Below are positions 27,664 to 35,697 of a DNA stretch of 64,000 bases, piece by piece. Within the stretch, counting starts at the first letter, position 1; each line of letters opens with the position of its first letter. The notes below the pieces were generated by a model. That model did no database searches. It was not told the origin of the DNA and saw only the letters and a program-made list of their open reading frames with translations. Source of the stretch: Rhizobium sp. BG4 (lineage in GTDB: Bacteria; Pseudomonadota; Alphaproteobacteria; Rhizobiales; Rhizobiaceae); the NCBI RefSeq assembly GCF_016864575.1, contig NZ_CP044126.1, positions 930,001-994,000 of the forward strand, in the 5' to 3' direction. The position numbers were made by a program, and so were the translations under genes.

Positions 27664-28500
27664 ATGTCTGAACGACGCGGCTTGTGGCCGGACTACGCGC
27701 TCGAGATCACCGGCAAGGGTATCGGCGAGATCGAAACCGCCCGGCCGGTAATCGCGCCGGGCACGCCGGTCAATATCGCCTTCCTCGGCAACGAGACGCA
27801 TGCCCAGCGCATCGAGGCCGCGCGCATCCTGCGCCGCTCCGGGTTCGAGCCGGTGCCGATCATCTCCGCCCGCCGCCTGACATCGGAAGACGACGTGGAG
27901 ACACTGATCGGTGGGCTGAAAGCCGCCGCTTCTCCGCAGCGCTTCCTCTTCGTCGGCGGCGATCCGGCCACGGCGGCCGGGCCTTATTCCGATGCGATGA
28001 CACTCCTCGAAAGCGGCGTTCTACAGCGCCACGGCATCGCCCGCGCAGGGATCGTCGGCTATCCCGAGGGACATCCGAAGATCAGCGATGCGGCGCTGTG
28101 GCAGGCGCTGCTCGCCAAGCTCGCCTTCCTTCGCGACAGCGGCTGCGAGACCGAGATCACCACGCAATATGGTTTCGATGCGGATGCCATTATCGGCTGG
28201 ATCGCCAGGCTGCGGAATGCGGGCATCCATGTGCCCGTCCGCATCGGCATTCCCGGCCCGTCGCGGGCGGCAACGCTGATCCGCTTCGCCCGGCAATTCG
28301 GCGTCGCGCGCTCTCCTGAGCCGCTCGGCGATCCCGATGCGGTTGTCACGGCCGACCGCTTTGCAGCGCGCCTGCTTGAAGGTCTTGAGAGGCGGGCGCT
28401 CGGCAACGTGTTCTTCCATCTGTACCCGTTCGGCGGCATCGCAGCAGCCATCGAGTGGTTGAACCGCGTGGTGACGCCGAACCATTCTGCTATTGACTGA
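27664..28500 (+). CDS. Methylenetetrahydrofolate reductase (MetF)-like protein
   Basis: This 278-residue protein resembles a MetF TIM-barrel: YALEITGKGIGEIE, VNIAFLGNETHAQRIEAAR, FLFVGGDPATAAGPYSDA, VGYPEGHPKI (a flavin/folate loop) and ETEITTQYGFDADAIIGWI. It is shorter than many MetF proteins and its C-terminus is degenerate, so it may serve one-carbon release from demethylation rather than methionine synthesis. GGGGAAGAG precedes the start. Control by the divergent MocR regulator suggests a link with a PLP or amine substrate. The family is fairly sure, the reaction less so. Confidence 0.72.
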   Translation: MSERRGLWPDYALEITGKGIGEIETARPVIAPGTPVNIAFLGNETHAQRIEAARILRRSGFEPVPIISARRLTSEDDVETLIGGLKAAASPQRFLFVGGDPATAAGPYSDAMTLLESGVLQRHGIARAGIVGYPEGHPKISDAALWQALLAKLAFLRDSGCETEITTQYGFDADAIIGWIARLRNAGIHVPVRIGIPGPSRAATLIRFARQFGVARSPEPLGDPDAVVTADRFAARLLEGLERRALGNVFFHLYPFGGIAAAIEWLNRVVTPNHSAID

Positions 28501-28547
28501 CGGCGGTCAGCGGCTACGAAAAGGGAACCAACCCAGAAGAAGCATCG

Positions 28548-29330
28548 ATGACGCCGCCAGACTCTTCCCCGACCAAGGCCAAGGGCCAACGCAACGAAAT
28601 CCGCCTGATCGCCCGTGCCGCATCGATCCTGCGGGCGCTCGCCGAGGAGCCTTCGGGGCTCAGCCTCGGGCAGATCGCCAAGCAGACCGGGCTTGCCCGG
28701 GCAACCGTGCAGCGGCTGGTGGGGGCGATGGAGGTCGAGCGGCTGGTGGCGACCGAGGTGGATAAGGTCGGCGTCAGGATCGGCTCGGAAATCCCGCGGA
28801 TCGCGACGCTCGCCTACCGCGATATCAGGCAATTCTTCCGCACGGCGATCGAGCAGCTGCATCAGGATGTCGAGGAAAGCGTCGACCTGACCGTGCTGCA
28901 GGGCAACGCCGCCGTGGTGATCGACCAGGTCCAGGGCGCCGGGCGGGTGCTGCGCGTCGTCTCGCAGGTCGGCTCGGCCCTTCCTCTCTACTGTACCTCG
29001 AACGGCAAGGCGCATCTGTCACAGATGTCCGATGCCGATGTCGCCGAAATCATCGCCGGCGGATTGCCGAAGATCACGCCGCAGACAATCACCGACGGCC
29101 CCACGCTGCTCGCCGAAATCGCCAAGATCCGCGCCGGCGGCATTGCGGCCGACGAGGAGGAATATGCGGCGGGCGTCTGTGCGCTATCGCTTCCGGTTCG
29201 CGGCGTCGGAAATGCCAGTTACGCGCTTGGCGTCCTGATGCCGCGGCAGCGGTATGACGAGCGCGCCGGACTGGTGCGCGAGGCGCTGGCAAAGTGCCGG
29301 GCCTCGATCGAGACCGTAACCGGCCACTGA
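28548..29330 (+). CDS. IclR family transcriptional regulator
   Basis: This 260-residue protein has an N-terminal winged helix (about 15-75; LGQIAKQTGLARATVQRLV) and a C-terminal IclR effector domain (HQDVEESVDLTVLQGNAAVV, LPLYCTSNGKAHLSQM, YAAGVCALSLPVRG). IclR proteins often control catabolic operons for small organic acids or aromatics. It precedes the membrane protein-hydratase-aldolase set and ends in a strong terminator. It most likely regulates that set from the repeats at 29454-29483. Confidence 0.88.
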   Translation: MTPPDSSPTKAKGQRNEIRLIARAASILRALAEEPSGLSLGQIAKQTGLARATVQRLVGAMEVERLVATEVDKVGVRIGSEIPRIATLAYRDIRQFFRTAIEQLHQDVEESVDLTVLQGNAAVVIDQVQGAGRVLRVVSQVGSALPLYCTSNGKAHLSQMSDADVAEIIAGGLPKITPQTITDGPTLLAEIAKIRAGGIAADEEEYAAGVCALSLPVRGVGNASYALGVLMPRQRYDERAGLVREALAKCRASIETVTGH

Positions 29331-29385
29331 CCGACCGGTCTCCGGGAATCGATAAATCCAAGCGAAATTAGGATGTTAACTCGCG

Positions 29386-29419
29386 ACGCCGCGTGCCCGC
29401 AGGGCTACGCGGCGTTTTG
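29386..29419 (+). terminator. Rho-independent terminator of the IclR gene
   Basis: ACGCCGCGT (29386-29394) pairs perfectly with ACGCGGCGT (29407-29415) around a 12-base loop and is followed by TTTTG. It separates the regulator from the downstream operon. Confidence 0.8.
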
Positions 29420-29453
29420 CCGTTGACAATTTCCCGCTCGCGTATCTACAATT

Positions 29454-29483
29454 TCGATACAGCTGTACCGCATATCGATACAG
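29454..29483. promoter_or_regulatory. Direct repeats TCGATACAG (21-bp phase) with TACAGCTGTA palindrome
   Basis: TCGATACAG occurs at 29454-29462 and 29475-29483, and the first copy overlaps the perfect palindrome TACAGCTGTA at 29458-29467. The repeats lie 36 to 65 bp before the start of the membrane protein gene, a good place for an IclR operator. Confidence 0.5.
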
Positions 29484-29518
29484 TCTTGGATGCCGCAGCC
29501 TTTCTGGAGGAGGAAACC

Positions 29519-29959
29519 ATGCTGCTTGCCGTGAAGATTCTTTTGACCATCGTGACCCTCGGTTACAGCCTCATTCCGGCTCTGGCCGATCTCAACAAGA
29601 CGCACGCGACCAACCCGCGCTGGACCGGCCATGCGCGCTTCCACTGTGTCTGGCAGGTGGTGAGCTACATCATTCTCGCCATCGCCATGCTCGCCATCAT
29701 CTGGTTCCCGATCCTGCCGGAACGGCCGCAGCTGATCCTGCCGCTGGTGGCTGCCGTGGCTGTCTATGGCGGCTTCTTCGCCGCCGTGCTCGGCAAGCGG
29801 TTCTACGCGGGCGAGAACTACGACGAGAACGGCTACCCGCCGGTCGGCGGGCCGCTCGGCCTCGCGCTCGACGTCAACATCACCATCTTCACCACGATGG
29901 TCGCCTTCGTCGCCGTCACCGCATTTCTTGTGTCGCAGCTTATGACCGCCGCCGTCTGA
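29519..29959 (+). CDS. Small four-helix membrane protein (DUF6640-like)
   Basis: This 146-residue protein has about four hydrophobic helices (LLAVKILLTIVTLGYSLIPA, VVSYIILAIAMLAIIWF, LILPLVAAVAVYGGFFAAV, TTMVAFVAVTAFLVSQLM). It resembles an uncharacterised rhizobial family I recall as DUF6640. The start at 29519 follows GGAGGAGGAAACC. It stands first in a set with a hydratase and an aldolase, so it may be a transport or scaffold partner. No function is known. Confidence 0.65.
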   Translation: MLLAVKILLTIVTLGYSLIPALADLNKTHATNPRWTGHARFHCVWQVVSYIILAIAMLAIIWFPILPERPQLILPLVAAVAVYGGFFAAVLGKRFYAGENYDENGYPPVGGPLGLALDVNITIFTTMVAFVAVTAFLVSQLMTAAV

Positions 29960-30030
29960 GGCACCCGAGCATGTCAGGAGAGCGGCCGCATCTCGGCCGC
30001 TTTCGTCATCCCGTTTCAAGGACATCCGAA

Positions 30031-30816
30031 ATGCCACTGACCGAAGCCCAACTGGACGCCGCAGCCCGCTCGCTTTTCGATGCGGAAATGAGCCGCGCCG
30101 TCATTCCGCAGCTCTCGAAGAGCCATCCCGAACTCGTGCTCGCCGAAAGCTATGAGATCCAGCGCCGCTGGGTGAAACACCATCTTGCCGAAGGCCGTCG
30201 CATTGTCGGCCACAAGATCGGTCTGACATCGCGCGCCATGCAGATGGCCTCGAAGATGACCGAACCGGACTACGGCGCCCTGCTCGATCACATGATGTTC
30301 CGCGACGGCCAGACAATCCCTGCCGGACGCTTCATCAGGCCGCGGCTCGAGGTTGAGCTCGCCTTCGTCCTGAAGGACGATCTGAGCGGACCGGGCTGCA
30401 ACATCTACGACGTGATGCGCGCCACCGAAGTCGTCGTTCCCGCGCTCGAGATCATCGACTACCGCACGGAAGTGCCGCGCGCGATCACCGATACGATCGC
30501 CGATAACGCGGCATCGGGCGGCGTGGTCGTCGGCGGGCGGCCGGTGCGGCCGTTCGATGTCGATATCCGCTGGGTCGCCGCGACATTGTCGAAGAACGGT
30601 ATCATCGAGGAATCGGGCGTATCGGCCGCCATCATGGGACACCCGGCCGCCGGCGTCGCCTGGCTCGCCAACAAGCTTGCAGACCAGGGCGAGGTCCTGC
30701 GCAAGGGCCAGTTCATCCTCGGCGGCTCCTTCACCCGCCCCGTCGATATCGTCTCCGGAGACGTCATCCAGGCCGATTACGGCCCGCTCGGCGCCATCGG
30801 CATCTCCTTCGCATAG
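30031..30816 (+). CDS. hpaH: 2-Oxo-hept-4-ene-1,7-dioate hydratase-like (HpaH/MhpD family)
   Basis: This 261-residue FAH-superfamily hydratase has HKIGLTSRAMQ, LEVELAFVLKDDLSG, ALEIIDYRTEVPRAITDTIADNAASGGVVVGG and GQFILGGSFTRPV, all characteristic of HpaH. It adds water to a dienol or 2-oxo-enoic diacid, with Mg2+ bound by an E-x-E type site (the LEVELAF segment). The start at 30031 follows AAGGACATCC. It is followed after 8 bp by an HpaI-type aldolase, the next enzyme in homoprotocatechuate degradation. The ring-cleavage genes are not in the window, so the real substrate is open. Confidence 0.85.
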   Translation: MPLTEAQLDAAARSLFDAEMSRAVIPQLSKSHPELVLAESYEIQRRWVKHHLAEGRRIVGHKIGLTSRAMQMASKMTEPDYGALLDHMMFRDGQTIPAGRFIRPRLEVELAFVLKDDLSGPGCNIYDVMRATEVVVPALEIIDYRTEVPRAITDTIADNAASGGVVVGGRPVRPFDVDIRWVAATLSKNGIIEESGVSAAIMGHPAAGVAWLANKLADQGEVLRKGQFILGGSFTRPVDIVSGDVIQADYGPLGAIGISFA

Positions 30817-30824
30817 GTGACGCC

Positions 30825-31589
30825 ATGCCCCGCAATCTGTTCAAACAGGCCCTCTCGGAGGGCCGCCGCCAGCATGGCCTCTGGTGCACCCTGTCCTCTG
30901 CCTTCACCACCGAAGTGGTGGCAGGGGCAGGCTACGACTGGCTGCTGCTCGATACCGAACATTCGCCCGGCGATGCGCTGACCGTACTGCCGCAGCTCCA
31001 GGTGATCGCCGGCTATCCCGGCGTCTCCGCGATCGTCCGGCCCGCCTCCAACGATGCCGTGCTGATCAAGCGGCTGCTCGATATCGGCGCCCAGACGCTG
31101 CTGATCCCCTATGTCCAGAACGCGGCGGAGGCGGAAGCCGCCGTGCGCGCGACCCGCTATCCGCCATGCGGCATACGCGGCGTCTCCGGTCTGACCCGGG
31201 CGACCCGTTTCGGCCGCGAGAAGGGCTATTTCGACAAGGCCGCCGAGGATCTCTGCGTCATCGTGCAGATCGAGACGGCGGAAGCGCTCGGCAACCTGAA
31301 GGCCATCGCGGCGGTTCCGGGTGTCGATGCGCTCTTCGTCGGTCCCGCCGATCTCGCCGCCAGCATCGGTTTCGGCGCCGATCTTAGCAATCCCGGCCTG
31401 CGCAAGACGGTCATCGATGCGATCAGCAAGATCAAGGCGGCGGGCAAGCCAGCCGGGCTTCTGAGCGGCGATCCGGTGCTGATGAAGATGGCGGCGGAAG
31501 CCGGCGTCGATTTTCTCGCCGTCGGCGTCGATGCCGGGCTGCTGGCGCGGTCGTCGGAAGCGTTGCTCGCGCAGGCGGCATCGCTCTAG
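30825..31589 (+). CDS. hpaI: 4-Hydroxy-2-oxoheptanedioate aldolase-like (HpaI/HpcH family)
   Basis: This 254-residue class II pyruvate aldolase has GLWCTLSSAFTTEVVAGAGY, WLLLDTEHSP, IVRPASNDAVLIKRLLDIGA, the metal-binding glutamate and aspartate in VQIETAEAL and ALFVGPADLAASIG, and the PCGIRGVSG loop. It would cleave a 4-hydroxy-2-oxo diacid to pyruvate and an aldehyde such as succinate semialdehyde. It is coupled to the hydratase gene upstream. A long hairpin lies 58 bp after its stop. Confidence 0.88.
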   Translation: MPRNLFKQALSEGRRQHGLWCTLSSAFTTEVVAGAGYDWLLLDTEHSPGDALTVLPQLQVIAGYPGVSAIVRPASNDAVLIKRLLDIGAQTLLIPYVQNAAEAEAAVRATRYPPCGIRGVSGLTRATRFGREKGYFDKAAEDLCVIVQIETAEALGNLKAIAAVPGVDALFVGPADLAASIGFGADLSNPGLRKTVIDAISKIKAAGKPAGLLSGDPVLMKMAAEAGVDFLAVGVDAGLLARSSEALLAQAASL

Positions 31590-31646
31590 AAGGGCGGCCG
31601 ATAGCGCCCGGTCTGCGGGCTGAGACATGCTCTGCCGTGGCTTCCT

Positions 31647-31689
31647 GCCGCGCTGATTTCCTGTTGATTTTCAATAGGAAACGCGCGGC
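31647..31689. repeat. Two-tier inverted repeat (hairpin) after the aldolase gene
   Basis: The outer arms are GCCGCG and CGCGGC. The inner arms are TTTCCTGTTG and CAATAGGAAA, with one G-T pair around a 5-base loop. It could end the aldolase transcript, though no T-run follows. It could also be an operator. Confidence 0.55.
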
Positions 31690-31739
31690 ATTGCCGTATC
31701 TGCGGCCCGGCAGGAAAACGCCGAAGAATCGTCAATGTC

Positions 31740-31776
31740 TTATTTTTTTCATATTGACGTAATTATGAAAAATAAT
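31740..31776. promoter_or_regulatory. A+T-rich inverted repeat upstream of the Liv-type operon
   Basis: TTATTTTTTTCATA and TATGAAAAATAA form imperfect arms around about 10 bp. The tract is far richer in A+T than its surroundings and lies about 190-225 bp before the binding-protein start. It is a candidate operator or UP-like element. Confidence 0.45.
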
Positions 31777-31965
31777 AGACTTCGCTGCAGATCAATACCA
31801 GACAGTCAGCCCGCCCGTTCAGGCCGCGGAATGTGAGTTCGACGCCCCGCGCATCGCGGCGGCGAAGGGTCTCGCTCGGCCACAAAACGATCGGTCACGC
31901 ATGCCCAATCGCCCGGAGATGCCCTCCGGGAGACAGGTTCTTTGCTGCCAATAAAGGGGAACGAT

Positions 31966-33222
31966 ATGACGGCAAGCCTTATCAGCATGAAGAGAATTCT
32001 CGCAGGCGCATTTCTGCTTACCGCTTTGCCCGCCGGGCAGGCGCTGGCGGCGGACTGTAGCATCAGCATCGGCCGCATCGTTCCGATGACCGGCCCGCTC
32101 GCCGATGTCGGCAAGGATACGCCGTGGGTCGACGACAACAAGCTGAAGCCGATCAACGACGCCGGTGGACTGAAGGTCGGCAACGATCTCTGCAAGATCA
32201 GCTACAAGATCTATGACAGCAAGAGCACCGTCGCCGGTTCGGCCGAAGCCGCCACCCAGGCCATCCTGCAGGACAAGGTGGACTTCCTGATGGCGCAGGG
32301 CACGCCCGATACGACCAATGCGCCCTCCGATCTCTGCGAGCGCAACAAGATCCCCTGCATCGTCACCAACACCCCGGTCGAAGCCTGGCTTCTCGGCCCC
32401 GACGGCAAGCCGAAGGAATACAAATACGCCTTCGAATTCTTCTTCTCGGTGCCCGATCTGGTGAAGAACCATGTCGGCATGATCAAGGCGCTGCCGGGCG
32501 GCTTCAACGGCAAGATCGGCTATCTCTATCCGAACGATGCCGACGGCACCGTCTTTGCCAAGATCTTCGATCCGGTCTTCAAGGGCGAGGGCTGGAAGCC
32601 TGTCGATCCCGGCCGTTTCCAGCAGGGGCTGCCCGACTTCTCGTCGCTGATCAACCAGTTCAAGCGCAATCACGTCGAGGTCGTCGCCGGTGTGCTCGCC
32701 CCGCCGGATATGCAGAACTATCTGCAGCAGGCCGCCCAGGCAGGTTTCAAGCCGAAAATGTACATCATCGACAAGGGCACCGGCTATCCGGAGCCGATGG
32801 CGGCCCTCGGCGAGGTCGGCTACGGGCTGCTCTCGGTGAACTTCTGGTCGCCGGCCTATCCTGGCAGCTCGTCCTTCGGCGGCTATAGCGGCCAGGCGCT
32901 GGTCGACAGTTTCGAGAAGGCGACCGGCAAGCAGTATATCCCGCCGCTCGGTTACGACGATGCCTCCTATGACGTGCTGCTGAGCGCCATCCAGCGCGCC
33001 GGCACCAAGGACAGGGAAGCGGTCCTCGCCGCGCTGCGGACCACCAAGGTCGATACCGTCGCCGGTCCCGTCGCCTTCAACAAGCAGAACTTCTCGGTCC
33101 AGCCGCTCGGCGGTGCGCAATGGCGCTTCGACCAGGCGCAGGGAAAGATCATCAAGGAAAACGTCTTCAACGCCGTCTATCCGTCGGTCCAGAAGACAGC
33201 CGAGATGAAGCTCTACGAATAG
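31966..33222 (+). CDS. Branched-chain amino acid-type ABC transporter, substrate-binding protein
   Basis: This 418-residue periplasmic protein has a signal peptide (MKRILAGAFLLTALPAGQALA) and a type I binding fold of the Leu/Ile/Val family: IVPMTGPLADVGKDTPW, DSKSTVAGSAEAATQAIL and VEVVAGVLAPPDMQNYLQQA. The start at 31966 follows AAGGGGAACG; a later start at 31987 is possible. The family also binds amides, urea and aromatic acids. The neighbouring aldolase/hydratase and formamidase-like hydrolase make an aromatic or amide ligand possible. The ligand is not predictable from sequence. Confidence 0.88.
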   Translation: MTASLISMKRILAGAFLLTALPAGQALAADCSISIGRIVPMTGPLADVGKDTPWVDDNKLKPINDAGGLKVGNDLCKISYKIYDSKSTVAGSAEAATQAILQDKVDFLMAQGTPDTTNAPSDLCERNKIPCIVTNTPVEAWLLGPDGKPKEYKYAFEFFFSVPDLVKNHVGMIKALPGGFNGKIGYLYPNDADGTVFAKIFDPVFKGEGWKPVDPGRFQQGLPDFSSLINQFKRNHVEVVAGVLAPPDMQNYLQQAAQAGFKPKMYIIDKGTGYPEPMAALGEVGYGLLSVNFWSPAYPGSSSFGGYSGQALVDSFEKATGKQYIPPLGYDDASYDVLLSAIQRAGTKDREAVLAALRTTKVDTVAGPVAFNKQNFSVQPLGGAQWRFDQAQGKIIKENVFNAVYPSVQKTAEMKLYE

Positions 33223-33264
33223 GGTGCCTTCGATCTGCGACACATCCGGACGGAGACAACCGAC

Positions 33265-33981
33265 ATGACCAGGATTCTCGAAGTCACCAATCTCACCAAA
33301 TCCTTCGGCGCGCTCACCGTGGCGAAGGACGTGAGTTTCCATGTCTCGGAAGGCGAAGTGCTTGGCGTGATCGGCCCGAACGGCGCCGGAAAGACGACGC
33401 TGTTCGGCATGCTCTCCGGCCATATCAAGCCTTCGTCCGGCATGGTGCGGTTCTGCGGCAAGGACATCACGACGGCGCCGCCGCATCGCCGTGCCAGGCT
33501 CGGCATCGGGCGGACCTATCAGGTGCCGAAGCCTTTCGGGCAAATGACCGTCGAGCAGAACCTGCGCGTGGCGGCAACCTTTGCCGGACAGATGGACCAG
33601 CGTTCCGCCGACCATTGGGTCGGCGAGACGCTGGCGCTGACCGGGCTGTCGGCCCATGCCGGCATGCTCGCCGGCAGCCTGCCGCTCCTGGTGCGCAAGC
33701 GCCACGAACTTGCCCGGGCGCTCGCCATGCGGCCGCGCCTGCTGCTGATCGACGAGGTGGCGGCGGGGCTGACCGAGGAGGAGGTGAGCGCCTTCATCTC
33801 CATGGTGAAAAGCGTGCGCTCCCTCGGCATCGCCGTCGTCTGGATCGAGCATGTGATCCGCACGATGCTGACCGCCACCGATCGCCTGATGGTTCTGGCT
33901 GGCGGCGAGATCGTCGCCGACGGCAATCCCGACAAGGTCATGGCCCTTCCCGAAACCCGCCGCATCTATCTCGGAGCCTGA
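33265..33981 (+). CDS. LivG-type ABC ATPase with degenerate signature motif
   Basis: This 238-residue ATPase has Walker A GPNGAGKTT, Q-loop region GIGRTYQVPKPF, Walker B LLLIDEVAAGLTEEE and switch histidine VWIEHVIRTML. The ABC signature position reads LPLLVRKRHELARAL, where LivG proteins usually have a form like LSYGxQRxLEIARAL. The signature glycine therefore seems absent. The paired LivF-type subunit keeps a full signature. It would power the importer encoded around it. It begins 42 bp after the binding-protein gene. Confidence 0.87.
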   Translation: MTRILEVTNLTKSFGALTVAKDVSFHVSEGEVLGVIGPNGAGKTTLFGMLSGHIKPSSGMVRFCGKDITTAPPHRRARLGIGRTYQVPKPFGQMTVEQNLRVAATFAGQMDQRSADHWVGETLALTGLSAHAGMLAGSLPLLVRKRHELARALAMRPRLLLIDEVAAGLTEEEVSAFISMVKSVRSLGIAVVWIEHVIRTMLTATDRLMVLAGGEIVADGNPDKVMALPETRRIYLGA

Positions 33982-33983
33982 CG

Positions 33984-34763
33984 ATGTCCGCGACCGAAAC
34001 CATTCTCGCACTCGACGAAATCTCCGCCTTCTATGGCGAGCTGCAGGCGCTGTTCGATATCGATCTCGAGCTTCGCCGCGGCGACATCCTGGCGCTGATC
34101 GGCGCCAACGGCGCCGGCAAATCGACGCTGCTGCGGACCATCACCGGGCTGACGGCCGTCGGCGGCAAGACGCGGCTGACCGGCCGCATGCGCTTCGAGG
34201 GCCAGGCTATCGAACTCCTGCCGCCCGAGCGGATCGTCGAGATGGGCATTGCCCTCGTCCCGGAGGGACGGCGGCTGTTTTCGCGCATGAGCGTGGAGGA
34301 CAATTTGCTCTGCGGCGCCTACCTGCCGGTCTGGCGGCGTAGTGCGCGGCAGAAACTCGACGAAATCTACGATCTCTTCCCAAAGCTTGCCGAACGGCGC
34401 CGCCAGATCGTGACGCAAATGTCCGGCGGCGAGCAGCAGATGGTGGCGATCGGCCGGGCGCTGATGACCTCGCCGCGCCTGCTGCTGCTCGATGAAGTCT
34501 CGCTCGGGCTTTCGCCTGCCACCGTCGAGGACCTCTACGGCAATCTGCAGCGGCTGCGCGACCGGTTGAGCATCATCCTCGTGGAACAGGATCTGCAGCG
34601 GGCGATGACCTTTGCCGGGCGCGCCGCCGTCATGCTGGAGGGCCGCATCGTCCTGTCCGGCGAGACCGCTGCGCTCACCCGCGAGGCGATCACCGCCGCC
34701 TATTTCGGCGGCGGCCGCCATTCCCATCCCTCGATCCGCAAATTTGCCCAGGGAGCCCCGTGA
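33984..34763 (+). CDS. LivF-type ABC ATPase
   Basis: This 259-residue ATPase has Walker A GANGAGKST, the LivF hallmark LVPEGRRLFSRMSVEDNL, signature MSGGEQQMVAIGRAL, Walker B LLLLDEVSLGLSPA and the switch region ILVEQDLQRAM. It starts two bases after the LivG-type gene. Its stop overlaps the GTG start of the permease. Confidence 0.9.
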   Translation: MSATETILALDEISAFYGELQALFDIDLELRRGDILALIGANGAGKSTLLRTITGLTAVGGKTRLTGRMRFEGQAIELLPPERIVEMGIALVPEGRRLFSRMSVEDNLLCGAYLPVWRRSARQKLDEIYDLFPKLAERRRQIVTQMSGGEQQMVAIGRALMTSPRLLLLDEVSLGLSPATVEDLYGNLQRLRDRLSIILVEQDLQRAMTFAGRAAVMLEGRIVLSGETAALTREAITAAYFGGGRHSHPSIRKFAQGAP

Positions 34764-35686
34764 TCATGACAATGGAGGATTTCTACTGGGCCTGGATCGA
34801 CCTCGCCAACGGCCTGATGACGGGAGCGACGCTTGGCGGCTATTACGCGCTGATCAGCGTCGGCCTTGCGCTCAGCTTCGGGGTCATGAAGCTCGTCAAC
34901 CTGTCGCATGGCGACTGGCTGATCCTGGCGGCCTATCTCGCCGTCGTCATTCTCGGGCTCTATCCGGTCTCGCCTTTCTGGGCGCTGCTGCCGCTGGTGC
35001 CGGTGATGTTTCTCATCGGCTATGCCCTGCAGCGCGGACTGCTGAACCGCGTCTCGACATTCGCCGTCGAGCGGCGCGGCCTCTCGCCGATCATGGGCAT
35101 GATGCTGCCGCTGCTGATCACCTTCGGCATATCGACCGTGCTGTCGCAAGCGATGCAGGTGGTGTTCAGCACCAATGCCCAGACGATCCGCAACAGCTAT
35201 TCCTTCTCGGCGATCGCGCTCAGCGACGATCTCAGCATCTCGACGCTGCGCTTCGGCTTTCTCGTGCTTGCCGCCCTGCTGATCGGCGCGCTCGCGTTGT
35301 TCATCCAGCGCACCCATATCGGCCGGGCGATCCGGGCGACATCTGATGATGCCGAGATTGCCGCGCTGATGGGGATGCGGACGGCCCATGTCTATGGCGT
35401 TGCGGCCGGGCTGTCGCTGATGTTTGCCGCCTTCGCGGGGTTCATGATCGGCATGTCGCGCTCCTTCCAGCCGTTCGATGGCCCTCCCTACCTGCTGACC
35501 GCCTTCGGCGTCGTCGTCATCGGCGGGCTCGGATCGCTCGGCGGCTGCTTCCTCGGCGGCATCGCGCTTGGCATCACCCAGGTTCTGGCCGGCACCTATT
35601 TCGGGCCGGCGGCGCAGCAGCTCGCCGGCTACCTGCTCATTCTTCTCGTACTCGCAGCACGCCCCCAAGGGCTCTTCAAGCGATAG
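34760..35686 (+). CDS. LivH-type ABC permease
   Basis: This 308-residue inner-membrane permease of the LivH family has about eight helices. LVNLSHGDWLILAAYLAV and the cytoplasmic loop IRATSDDAEIAALMGMRTAHV are typical. The start may be the GTG at 34760, which overlaps the LivF stop, or the ATG at 34766; GGGAG lies just upstream of both. It forms half of the channel. Confidence 0.9.
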   Translation: MIMTMEDFYWAWIDLANGLMTGATLGGYYALISVGLALSFGVMKLVNLSHGDWLILAAYLAVVILGLYPVSPFWALLPLVPVMFLIGYALQRGLLNRVSTFAVERRGLSPIMGMMLPLLITFGISTVLSQAMQVVFSTNAQTIRNSYSFSAIALSDDLSISTLRFGFLVLAALLIGALALFIQRTHIGRAIRATSDDAEIAALMGMRTAHVYGVAAGLSLMFAAFAGFMIGMSRSFQPFDGPPYLLTAFGVVVIGGLGSLGGCFLGGIALGITQVLAGTYFGPAAQQLAGYLLILLVLAARPQGLFKR

Positions 35687-35697
35687 GACCGGCACCC

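Larger units (their letters stand above)
31590..31965. other. Intergenic region between the aldolase and the Liv-type binding protein
   Basis: These 376 bp hold no supported gene. They contain a long hairpin (31647-31689), an A+T-rich imperfect inverted repeat (31740-31776) and presumably the ABC-operon promoter. Confidence 0.7.
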
